DNA from: Terriglobia bacterium
GTDB taxonomy: Bacteria > Acidobacteriota > Terriglobia > JAJPHL01
Reading direction: 5' to 3'
NCBI GenBank assembly: GCA_021325275.1
Contig: JAJPHL010000006.1
Span: 61,140-125,139, forward strand
Length of the DNA stretch: 64,000 bases
The notes below the pieces were generated by a model. It was given only the letters and a program-made list of their open reading frames with translations, was not told the origin of the DNA and did not search any database. The translations under genes were made by a program, and so were the position numbers. Of this stretch, positions 11,344 to 18,554 are shown piece by piece; positions within the stretch are counted from its first letter, which is position 1; each line of letters begins with the position of its first letter.

Positions 11344-12944
11344 TCGATTTCCTCGTAAGCCGCGAGCGTAAGAAATTCCGGAAAGTCCTCGGCGACGATC
11401 ATTTGTTTCAGCAGGCGGCCGGCGGATTCAAGCGTCGCGGCGCGATCGAGTGTCCGCGCGGTTTCCTCGGAGATTTGCTGCGTCAACACGTCGAGCGCCA
11501 TTTCCTGCGTGACGCTTTCGCCCGTGACGCCCTCGCCGCTTTCCAGTTTCGCGCCATGCTTCACCCATTGCCACACTTGCGAGCGGCAAATTTCCGCCGT
11601 CGCCGCGTCTTCCATCAAGTTGTAGATCGGTACGCAGCCGAATCCGCGCAGCCACGATTCGAGATAGAGCAGGCCGACGTTGATGTTCCAGCGCAATCCT
11701 TCGGCGGTGATCGCTCCGCGCGGCACGGCGAGCAAATCCTCCGCGCCCACCACCGCGGGCTCGCGTTTGGAATCGATTTGATTCGCGCCTTTCATGTGTT
11801 CGTCGAAAATCTCGCGGGCAATTGGAACGAGAGCAGGGTGCGCTACCCACGTACCATCATGACCCGCGCGCACTTCACGCAGTTTGTCCTGGCGGACTTT
11901 CTCCATCGCGTTTTCGTTGGCCTCAGGATCGTTCTTGATGGGAATTTGCGCCGCCATGCCGCCCATCGCGTGGATGCCGCGGTGATGGCACGTTTCGATC
12001 AGCAGTCGCACGTAGGAGTCGAGAAACGGCACGGTCATCGTGACGCGCTGGCGATCGGGCAACAGCGCATCAGGACGTGCCCGCAGCTTTTTGATGAAAC
12101 TGAAAATGTAATCCCAGCGCCCGCAGTTCAAGCCCGCGGAGTGATCGCGCAGTTCATAGAGAATCTCGTCCATTTCGAACGCCGCGAGAATCGTTTCGAT
12201 CAACACCGTGGCGCGGATCGACCCCTTAGGGATGCCGAGATCGTGCTGCGCGAAACGGAAGACGTCGTTCCACAGCCGCGCTTCCAGGTGATTCTCCATT
12301 TTGGGGAGATAAAAATATGGTCCCGAGCCTTTGGTAAGCAGCGCGCGCGCGTTGTGGAAAAAAAACAATCCGAAGTCGAAGAGCGATGCAGAAATCGGAT
12401 GGCCGTTCACCAGGAAATGCTTTTCCACAAGATGCCATCCGCGGGGGCGCACCATCAGCACGGCGATCTTTTCGTTCAAGCGATAGCTTTTTCCCTCGGG
12501 TGAATCGTAGGCGATGGTTCCGGCGACGGCGTCGCGCAGATTCACCTGGCCTTCAATGTTGTTACTCCAGGTGGGCGAGTTGGCGTCCTCGAAATCGGCC
12601 ATGAAGACGTTGGCGCCCGAGTTCAGCGCGTTGATCACCATCTTGCGATCGACGGGTCCGGTGATTTCCACGCGTCGATCGCGGAGATCCGCGGGGATGT
12701 TCGCGACTTTCCAGTTTTGCCGGCGAAGCTTGGCGGTTTCTTGCAGGAAGTCGGGTCTGCGTCCGCCGTCGATTTCGTGTTGCCGCACGCGGCGCAGCGA
12801 GAGGAGCGCGAGCCGCCGCATTTCAAAGCGCGCGTCGAGTTTTTCGAGAAACTCCATCGCCTCCGGCGTGAGGATTTCCGGCTGGCCCGCGACTTCCGGC
12901 CCGCGGATCGTGCAGGCGGGCGCTTTTTCCGTCACTGTTTCCAT
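11340..12944 (-). CDS. aceB: Malate synthase A
   Basis: A 534-residue protein of the expected length for malate synthase isoform A, which condenses glyoxylate and acetyl-CoA to malate. Clear family motifs include VFMADFEDANSPTWSN, GIHAMGGMAAQIPIKND and the signature GHDGTWVAHPALVPIA. The ATG has no Shine-Dalgarno; TACAAT lies 6 bases upstream, predicting a leaderless transcript. It heads an operon with the TPR and phosphatase genes. No isocitrate lyase gene is in the window, so whether it serves a full glyoxylate shunt or glycolate/glyoxylate use cannot be told here. Confidence 0.96.
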   Translation of the reverse strand: METVTEKAPACTIRGPEVAGQPEILTPEAMEFLEKLDARFEMRRLALLSLRRVRQHEIDGGRRPDFLQETAKLRRQNWKVANIPADLRDRRVEITGPVDRKMVINALNSGANVFMADFEDANSPTWSNNIEGQVNLRDAVAGTIAYDSPEGKSYRLNEKIAVLMVRPRGWHLVEKHFLVNGHPISASLFDFGLFFFHNARALLTKGSGPYFYLPKMENHLEARLWNDVFRFAQHDLGIPKGSIRATVLIETILAAFEMDEILYELRDHSAGLNCGRWDYIFSFIKKLRARPDALLPDRQRVTMTVPFLDSYVRLLIETCHHRGIHAMGGMAAQIPIKNDPEANENAMEKVRQDKLREVRAGHDGTWVAHPALVPIAREIFDEHMKGANQIDSKREPAVVGAEDLLAVPRGAITAEGLRWNINVGLLYLESWLRGFGCVPIYNLMEDAATAEICRSQVWQWVKHGAKLESGEGVTGESVTQEMALDVLTQQISEETARTLDRAATLESAGRLLKQMIVAEDFPEFLTLAAYEEID

Positions 12945-12950
12945 CCGATG

Positions 12951-12956
12951 ATTGTA
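12951..12956 (-). promoter_or_regulatory. Putative -10 element of aceB
   Basis: TACAAT on the minus strand, preceded by TG, ends 6 bases before the aceB ATG. It lies back-to-back with the -10 of the divergent BNR gene. Confidence 0.5.
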
Positions 12957-12975
12957 TCAGGGGGCCATGCGGCGA

Positions 12976-12981
12976 TAGAAT
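12976..12981 (+). promoter_or_regulatory. Putative -10 element of the BNR-repeat gene
   Basis: TAGAAT ends 7 bases before the ATG at 12989, with no Shine-Dalgarno between; this again predicts a leaderless mRNA. Confidence 0.5.
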
Positions 12982-12988
12982 CTCCGCT

Positions 12989-15900
12989 ATGAATCTCCAC
13001 CGTCGTTTGTCTTTCGCCGCGGCGCTGCTGTGCTGTGGATTCCTGCTCGCTCCTTACAACGCTGCGCAATCCTACAACCCGTCACTGTGGTCGGGCATGA
13101 AATATCGCATGATCGGCCCGGAGCGCGGCGGACGCGTCACCACCGTCACCGGCGTTCCTTCGCAGCCGCACACGTTCTACATGGGATCGACCGGCGGCGG
13201 CGTGTGGAAAACCACCGATGCCGGGGCGACGTGGGTAAATGTTTCCGACGGCTACTTCAAGGCCGCATCGATGGGCGCGGTAGAAGTGTCGCTATCGAAT
13301 CCCGACGTGGTATACGCGGGCACGGGATCGTCGAAGATTCGCAGCAACGTGTCGATCGGGCGCGGCATCTACAAATCGACGGATGCGGGAAAGTCGTGGA
13401 CATTCGCGGGACTCCGCGACACCGGGCAAATCTCCACGGTGCGCGTCGATCCGGGAAATCCCGACATTGTTTATGTCGCGGCGCTGGGCAATCCCTTCGT
13501 GCCGAATAAAGAGCGCGGAATTTTCCGCTCCACCGACGGCGGGAAGACGTGGAAGAACGTGCTCTTCGTGTCCGATCAAGTGGGCGCGGCGGATTTGGAA
13601 ATTCAGCCGGGACATCCGAAAGTCCTTTTCGCGTGCATGTGGCTCGGCCGGCGCAAACCTTGGACCATCATCAGCGGCGGACACGCCGATCGCAACGAAG
13701 GCGGCATTTACAAGTCCACCGACGGCGGCGAAACCTGGAGCAAACTCGGTGGAGGCCTGCCGCATGAACTTTTCGGCCGCGCCAACGTGGCCATCTCGAA
13801 CTCCAAGCCCGATCGCATTTACGCGCTCGTGGAAGCGGCTCCGGGCGGCGGATTGTATCGCTCCGAAGACGCAGGCGCGACGTGGTCGCTGGTGAACGGA
13901 TCGCAGCAGATCATCACCCGTCCTTTTTATTACGACACCCTGGGCGTGGATCCCGTGGATTCGAACGTGGTGTGGGTTGGCAACGAAACTTGGTTCAAAT
14001 CCACCGACGGCGGCAAGACGATGCGGCGGTCGCCCGTGCCGCACGGCGACAATCACGATGTGTGGATCAATCCGAGAGACCCGCAGATCATGATTCAATC
14101 GAACGACGGCGGCGCGAACGTGTCGCTCGACGGCGGGCGCACTTGGTCGACGCAAACGAATCAGCCCACCGCGGAAATTTATCAGGTGGCCATCGACAAT
14201 CAGTATCCGTATCGCGTCTACGGCGCGCAGCAGGACAACACCACGGTGATTGTGCCGAGCCGGGCGTTGGGCGATCGCGAGGAAGATTTTCGCGTCGGCC
14301 CGGGATGCGAGACGGGCCCGATCATGCCGAATCTCAACAATCCCGAGATTGTCTACGGCGGATGCAAAGGCCAGTTCAGCGTGCAGAACATGAACACGAC
14401 GAACGAAATGCGCTACTGGGTCGGCGCGGAATCGCTCTACGGCAACGGCGGCGACACGTTGATGTATCGCTTCCAACGCGTCTCGCCGATGGAGGTGTCG
14501 CCGTTCGATCAGAAGACGGTGTACTACGGGTCGCAATTCGTGCATCGCTCCCGTGATTCCGGAGTCACGTGGGAAAAAATCAGCCCCGATCTCACGGCGC
14601 ATCCCGCCGGCACGCAAGGACCGTCGGGCGAGCCGATCACGCGCGACGCCACGGGCGAAGAAGTGTACTCCACGCTGTACTCGATCCGCGAGTCGCCGGT
14701 GAAACGCGGAGTCATCTGGGCGGGATCGAACGACGGTCCGATTTGGGTGACGCGCGACGACGGAAAAACATGGGCCAACGTCACGCCGCCGATGGAACCG
14801 GGCGGACGTGTGCAGAACATCGAGCCGAGCCCGCACAAGGAAGGTACGGCGTATGCGGCGATCTATCGATATTTACTCGGCGATTTCGCGCCATACATTT
14901 TCCGCACCGACGATTTCGGCAAAACGTGGACGCGTCTTACTGACGGTAAGAACGGCATTGCCGCCGACGAGCCGACGCGAGTGGTCCGCGAAGATCCCGG
15001 ACGCGCCGGCTTGCTCTTCGCCGGAACGGAGTTCGGCATGTACGTTTCCTTCGACAACGGCGGGCATTGGCAATCGTTCCAAATGAACTTGCCGGTGTCG
15101 CCCGTGACCGATATCAAACTCGCGCACGGCGATTTGATTCTCTCGACGCAAGGGCGATCGTTCTGGATTCTCGACGACTTGTCGCCGCTTCACAAACTGC
15201 GCGCGGACTCCGCGTCGCAAACCGCGATCCTGTATCCGGTGCGCGAGCAAGTCCGCACGCCGGGGCGGGGAAACGGCGGCGAAGGCGGGCTGGGCCGGCG
15301 CAGCGGAGTGCAATTTCCTCCGGCCGGCGCGACGTTCTCCTATTACCTGGCGAACGCTTCGGCAGAAGAAATTCGCTTGGACATTCTCGATGCTTCTGGA
15401 AAAACAATTCGCACGATTTCAAGCGTCGGCAGCGGTGGTGGCCGCGAGGAAGCCGCGGACGCCGCGCCGCCTGACGCTGCGCCCGACGAAGAAGGCGGAT
15501 TCCGTTTTCGCGGCGCACCCGTGCGCCTCGATAAGAGCGCCGGCATGCATCGCGTCACGTGGGATTTGCGCTATCCCGGTGCGTGGGTGAGCGAGACGCG
15601 ACCCGATGGTCCCAATGGGCCGATGGCAGTTCCCGGAAAATACGCCGTGAAACTCACGGTGGGATCGTGGACGGCCACCGAGTCGTTCACGTTGATCGAA
15701 GATCCCCGAGTCACGAAATCCGGCGTGACCACCGCCGACTTGCAGGAGCAATTCGATCACAACATGCGCGTGCGCGACCTGGTGAGCGACGCGAATAAGC
15801 TTGTGGCGCGCGTGCGCGCGGCGCAGCGCGGTCCGAATGCGGCCGCCGTCGCGAAACTGGCGGACGCGCTGATCACCTCGCCGATCCGCTATAGTCAGCC

Positions 15901-16045
15901 GAAATTGCAAACGCACATCACGTATCTGTACAGTGTCACCACGGCGACGGACCAAAAAATTGGCCGCGACGTGATCGAGCGTTACGGCGTGCTGCGCAAG
16001 CAATTGGACGAGCTGATCAAGCAGGCGGATGCGGTTTTGAAATAG
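12989..16045 (+). CDS. Exported BNR/VPS10-type beta-propeller protein
   Basis: A 1018-residue exported protein with signal peptide (MNLHRRLSFAAALLCCGFLL). Repeated BNR/Asp-box motifs such as STDGGKTW, STDGGETWS and SEDAGATWS recur every 40-60 residues through residue ~720, forming two sortilin/VPS10-like propellers. The last ~250 residues hold an E-set-like domain (RLDKSAGMHRVTWDLRYPG) and a helical tail. Such proteins are abundant in acidobacteria and annotated as glycosyl hydrolase-like; no catalytic residues can be assigned. Its stop codon abuts the mazF stop of the convergent pair. Confidence 0.85.
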   Translation: MNLHRRLSFAAALLCCGFLLAPYNAAQSYNPSLWSGMKYRMIGPERGGRVTTVTGVPSQPHTFYMGSTGGGVWKTTDAGATWVNVSDGYFKAASMGAVEVSLSNPDVVYAGTGSSKIRSNVSIGRGIYKSTDAGKSWTFAGLRDTGQISTVRVDPGNPDIVYVAALGNPFVPNKERGIFRSTDGGKTWKNVLFVSDQVGAADLEIQPGHPKVLFACMWLGRRKPWTIISGGHADRNEGGIYKSTDGGETWSKLGGGLPHELFGRANVAISNSKPDRIYALVEAAPGGGLYRSEDAGATWSLVNGSQQIITRPFYYDTLGVDPVDSNVVWVGNETWFKSTDGGKTMRRSPVPHGDNHDVWINPRDPQIMIQSNDGGANVSLDGGRTWSTQTNQPTAEIYQVAIDNQYPYRVYGAQQDNTTVIVPSRALGDREEDFRVGPGCETGPIMPNLNNPEIVYGGCKGQFSVQNMNTTNEMRYWVGAESLYGNGGDTLMYRFQRVSPMEVSPFDQKTVYYGSQFVHRSRDSGVTWEKISPDLTAHPAGTQGPSGEPITRDATGEEVYSTLYSIRESPVKRGVIWAGSNDGPIWVTRDDGKTWANVTPPMEPGGRVQNIEPSPHKEGTAYAAIYRYLLGDFAPYIFRTDDFGKTWTRLTDGKNGIAADEPTRVVREDPGRAGLLFAGTEFGMYVSFDNGGHWQSFQMNLPVSPVTDIKLAHGDLILSTQGRSFWILDDLSPLHKLRADSASQTAILYPVREQVRTPGRGNGGEGGLGRRSGVQFPPAGATFSYYLANASAEEIRLDILDASGKTIRTISSVGSGGGREEAADAAPPDAAPDEEGGFRFRGAPVRLDKSAGMHRVTWDLRYPGAWVSETRPDGPNGPMAVPGKYAVKLTVGSWTATESFTLIEDPRVTKSGVTTADLQEQFDHNMRVRDLVSDANKLVARVRAAQRGPNAAAVAKLADALITSPIRYSQPKLQTHITYLYSVTTATDQKIGRDVIERYGVLRKQLDELIKQADAVLK

Positions 16046-16405
16046 CTACATGCAGTCCATTGCCAATCGAAGTGCGCTCGCGAGTTGGCAGATTTTGGCG
16101 TGACTGATGCGGCGCAGCGCGCCTCGCGGTTCGACGAGGTCCGCCTTGAACAGAGTTGTGATGTTCTCGGCCCGCGCGGCGCCATCAGCCTGCAGGCCTG
16201 TCTCACCGGCAGTGAGGAAAAGGTGCGTCGGAGCGAGTTTGTGGATGGAGGTCGATAGCGGGATGACGAGCACGGTGTCGGATCGCTCGCTCCGATTTCT
16301 CGGCTCGGCGGACACAACGATCACGGGGCGCAGGCCCTTACCTGGCGGGTCTGTTGGAAAACGGACGAACCAGATTTCACCACGCGCGGGAATTCGTGAG
16401 GGCAT
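16046..16405 (-). CDS. mazF: MazF/PemK-type endoribonuclease toxin
   Basis: A 119-residue protein with the fold-defining motifs RGEIWFVRFP, KGLRPVIVVS and TVLVIPLST of MazF/PemK toxins, which cleave mRNA at short sequences. It starts 3 bases after the stop of the predicted antitoxin, the usual antitoxin-first order. Its stop codon sits directly against the stop of the BNR gene on the other strand. Confidence 0.9.
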   Translation of the reverse strand: MPSRIPARGEIWFVRFPTDPPGKGLRPVIVVSAEPRNRSERSDTVLVIPLSTSIHKLAPTHLFLTAGETGLQADGAARAENITTLFKADLVEPRGALRRISHAKICQLASALRLAMDCM

Positions 16406-16408
16406 CGT

Positions 16409-16681
16409 TTATGCCCAGTTGCGCGACTTCGCCGCCTGCTCTAACGCGAACTCTCCCCAGGCACGGTCGTCGGCGACTTCCTCATCGCTCAGGCTGTTGT
16501 AGTAATCGTCCATCGCCTGATGCAGCGCTGCGCGGCGCTGAAGCTTCTCGGCCTCCGAAATCAGGTCATCCAGCACCATCGAGCAGGAAGGCGCCTTGCG
16601 CTTCCTGCGGAGACGCTCAAGAAAAGCGATCGAGTGTGGTGACAACGTATAACTGCGCTTTTGTTTGCGATAGTCTCTCAT
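16409..16681 (-). CDS. Probable antitoxin partner of MazF
   Basis: A 90-residue protein, start MRDYRKQKRSYTLSPHS. The N-terminus, with SYTLSPHSIAFLERLRRKRK, looks like a ribbon-helix-helix DNA-binding domain; the acidic, helical C-terminus (NSLSDEEVADDRAWGEFALEQA) would wrap the toxin. The frame extends upstream into the MEMO gene, but the chosen start fits a small protein and leaves room for the promoter. It is called antitoxin from position, size and charge rather than strong homology. Confidence 0.75.
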   Translation of the reverse strand: MRDYRKQKRSYTLSPHSIAFLERLRRKRKAPSCSMVLDDLISEAEKLQRRAALHQAMDDYYNSLSDEEVADDRAWGEFALEQAAKSRNWA

Positions 16682-16688
16682 CCGATAA

Positions 16689-16717
16689 ATGATCCTACCA
16701 ATGATCGTACCATGATC
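16689..16717 (-). promoter_or_regulatory. Operator-like triple repeat upstream of the toxin-antitoxin pair
   Basis: Three ATGATC hexamers on the plus strand begin at 16689, 16701 and 16712, about one helical turn apart. They overlap -10-like sequences (TAGGAT, TACGAT on the minus strand) in front of the antitoxin gene, as expected for an autoregulatory antitoxin operator. Confidence 0.45.
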
Positions 16718-17931
16718 TAGTGGAATTCCATCCCCGCGAAACTGACCACCGATTGCGGGTCGATGTTCCATTGCTCGTACTTCATGACGCGTCCGCGCGC
16801 ACCGGGCATCGCGCGCATGAACGCATAGAGCGGCGAGTATCCGCACCAGTTGAGATCGTCGCCGTTCGGCGTGACCAAGTCGAGGAATCCTCGCGAATCG
16901 CCTTCGCAGACACGCGCGAGCCTGGCGCGATCGCGCTCGGCGACTTCAGCCATCGGTCCGGTGTTCGCCGTCGCTTCAAAGTCGTTGCCGTAGCGCGCGC
17001 CGATGTGCGCCATGTCGATGCCCAGCACCCAGAACAAGCGGCGTCCCTGTTCGGCGGCCATTTCGCCGAGCGCGTCGAAGAACGCGCGCACTTTGTCTTG
17101 CGATTCCGGCGCCGCGCCCGTATTCAAGCTGTCCCAGAATTGTCCGCAGAGAATCGGCAGGACGTTAACAGGACGCTGCATCACGTATTGAAGGAACAAC
17201 ACCTGAAACTCAATCGTATGTTCGAAGGAGTGGCAATAATCCTCTTCGATCACCGCGGCGGGAGCGCGCTTCACCAGCGTGTCGTGCAGTTGGGCGTTTA
17301 CGTTGGCCGCGCCGAGCGGCGTAAGATACGGCTTGCGCGTCAGCCCAAACCGCTCCGGTTCTCCCCGGTGGGATGTTCCGAGGATCACAAACGTTCGATC
17401 CGCGAGATCCGGTGTGATTCGCGAGTACGCTGCCGCGTACGATTGCCATCCGCCTTCGGGACTCACGTGCGGTGCGGCAATCCCGATGGGCGCATCACCC
17501 GCCGCGCTCGGGGTGTCCGCAAAATACCGCGTCAGCGTTTCCCGCACGCCGTCCTCGTCCGCCGGGTACGCCTGACCCGCGTGGGCCGGCTCGCGAACCG
17601 GCGCCTCGCGAAATCGCGCATGACACTTTTCGCGCATCTCGGCGAACGTTTCACTTTCCAAGAAGCCGTTGGCGTCGAGCGTCCCAATGAACTGGTGGAT
17701 CACTTCGATGGGTACGATCTGGCCGATGCGCCGCGTGAATTCCGCTTGCAGATCGCGATCCGTTTGCGGTGCACGCAGGCAATCGAGTGCCATCACCAGC
17801 ACCGGCGGGATCACCAGAATCGACTCGGTGTATTGATACGGATCGCGCAGCACGATGCCGGGATGTTCCGGCGAAGGCGACGGAAAAATGTCCAAGCCGT
17901 TGCGCAGGCGGGGGATGTCCACTGCCCGCAT
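16717..17931 (-). CDS. MEMO1-family protein (AmmeMemoRadiSam system protein B)
   Basis: A 404-residue protein. After an N-terminal ~115-residue extension, the region from PVREPAHAGQAYPADEDGV onward is MEMO1-like: GIAAPHVSPEGGWQSYAAAYS, TFVILGTSHRG, CHSFEHTIEFQVLFLQY and WVLGIDMAHIG carry the conserved His/Asp/Cys residues that line the active-site-like cleft shared with class III extradiol dioxygenases. Bacterial members usually occur with an AMMECR1 protein and a radical SAM enzyme; neither is adjacent, so this is a solitary copy. Function uncertain. Confidence 0.9.
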   Translation of the reverse strand: MRAVDIPRLRNGLDIFPSPSPEHPGIVLRDPYQYTESILVIPPVLVMALDCLRAPQTDRDLQAEFTRRIGQIVPIEVIHQFIGTLDANGFLESETFAEMREKCHARFREAPVREPAHAGQAYPADEDGVRETLTRYFADTPSAAGDAPIGIAAPHVSPEGGWQSYAAAYSRITPDLADRTFVILGTSHRGEPERFGLTRKPYLTPLGAANVNAQLHDTLVKRAPAAVIEEDYCHSFEHTIEFQVLFLQYVMQRPVNVLPILCGQFWDSLNTGAAPESQDKVRAFFDALGEMAAEQGRRLFWVLGIDMAHIGARYGNDFEATANTGPMAEVAERDRARLARVCEGDSRGFLDLVTPNGDDLNWCGYSPLYAFMRAMPGARGRVMKYEQWNIDPQSVVSFAGMEFH

Positions 17932-17975
17932 TATTTCACAACGGCTGTTAATATTGCCCTGGGGGTACCGTCTGA

Positions 17976-18554
17976 ATGGATGACATGGAAGCTACAGCCA
18001 CTCGTGAATCGGTCCCGCGCACGGCTCCCGTGATACTGCCGCCGCTGGAAGAGGTTTTCCGCGATCATCACGCGATGGTTTTCCGCGCCGCGTTGCGAGT
18101 GACGGGAAACGCCGAGGACGCCGAGGACGTTTTGCAAACCGTCTTTCTGCGCTTGGCGCGGCGCGAGGATGAATCAGGCGCCGTGTCGCCGGATATTGCG
18201 CACTTGCCCGGATACCTTCGGCGCGCGGCGGTGAACGCGGCGTTCGATTTGTTGCGTTCGCGGCAACGCGCGCGCGCCGTGCCGCTGGAAGACCTCGAAC
18301 CGGTGCTGCGCGATTCCGCGGCGACGCCGGAACGCGCGGCGCACTCCAGCGAAATGCGCGCGTGGCTGCGGCAAACCGTGGCGCGTCTCAGTCCCATGGC
18401 GGCGCAGGCTTTTGCATTGCGGTTCTTCGAAGACAGGGAAAATCCCGAGATTGCCGAAATGTTGGGAACTTCCGTTGGCGCCGTGACCGTCACGCTGAGC
18501 CGCGCACGCGACCGTGTGGAAAAAGAATTCGAAGCGTATTGGAGAAAATCATGA
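17976..18554 (+). CDS. ECF-type RNA polymerase sigma factor
   Basis: A 192-residue sigma-70 family protein with only regions 2 and 4. Region 2 spans about residues 28-66 (AEDAEDVLQTVFLRLARRE) and region 4 about 130-185 (FEDRENPEIAEMLGTSVGAVTVTLSRARDRV). Its stop overlaps the start of the FecR-type gene (ATGA), a pairing expected for a sigma factor and its membrane anti-sigma regulator. An alternative ATG lies 9 bases downstream. Confidence 0.93.
   Translation: MDDMEATATRESVPRTAPVILPPLEEVFRDHHAMVFRAALRVTGNAEDAEDVLQTVFLRLARREDESGAVSPDIAHLPGYLRRAAVNAAFDLLRSRQRARAVPLEDLEPVLRDSAATPERAAHSSEMRAWLRQTVARLSPMAAQAFALRFFEDRENPEIAEMLGTSVGAVTVTLSRARDRVEKEFEAYWRKS

Noticed and set aside
13292..14836. 514-codon minus-strand ORF inside the BNR gene
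   Set aside because: Arg/His-rich antisense shadow; the forward frame has regular Asp-box repeats.
18362..18550. N-terminal extension of the FecR gene
   Set aside because: It overlaps region 4 of the sigma factor in another frame; ATG at 18551 in an ATGA overlap is far better.
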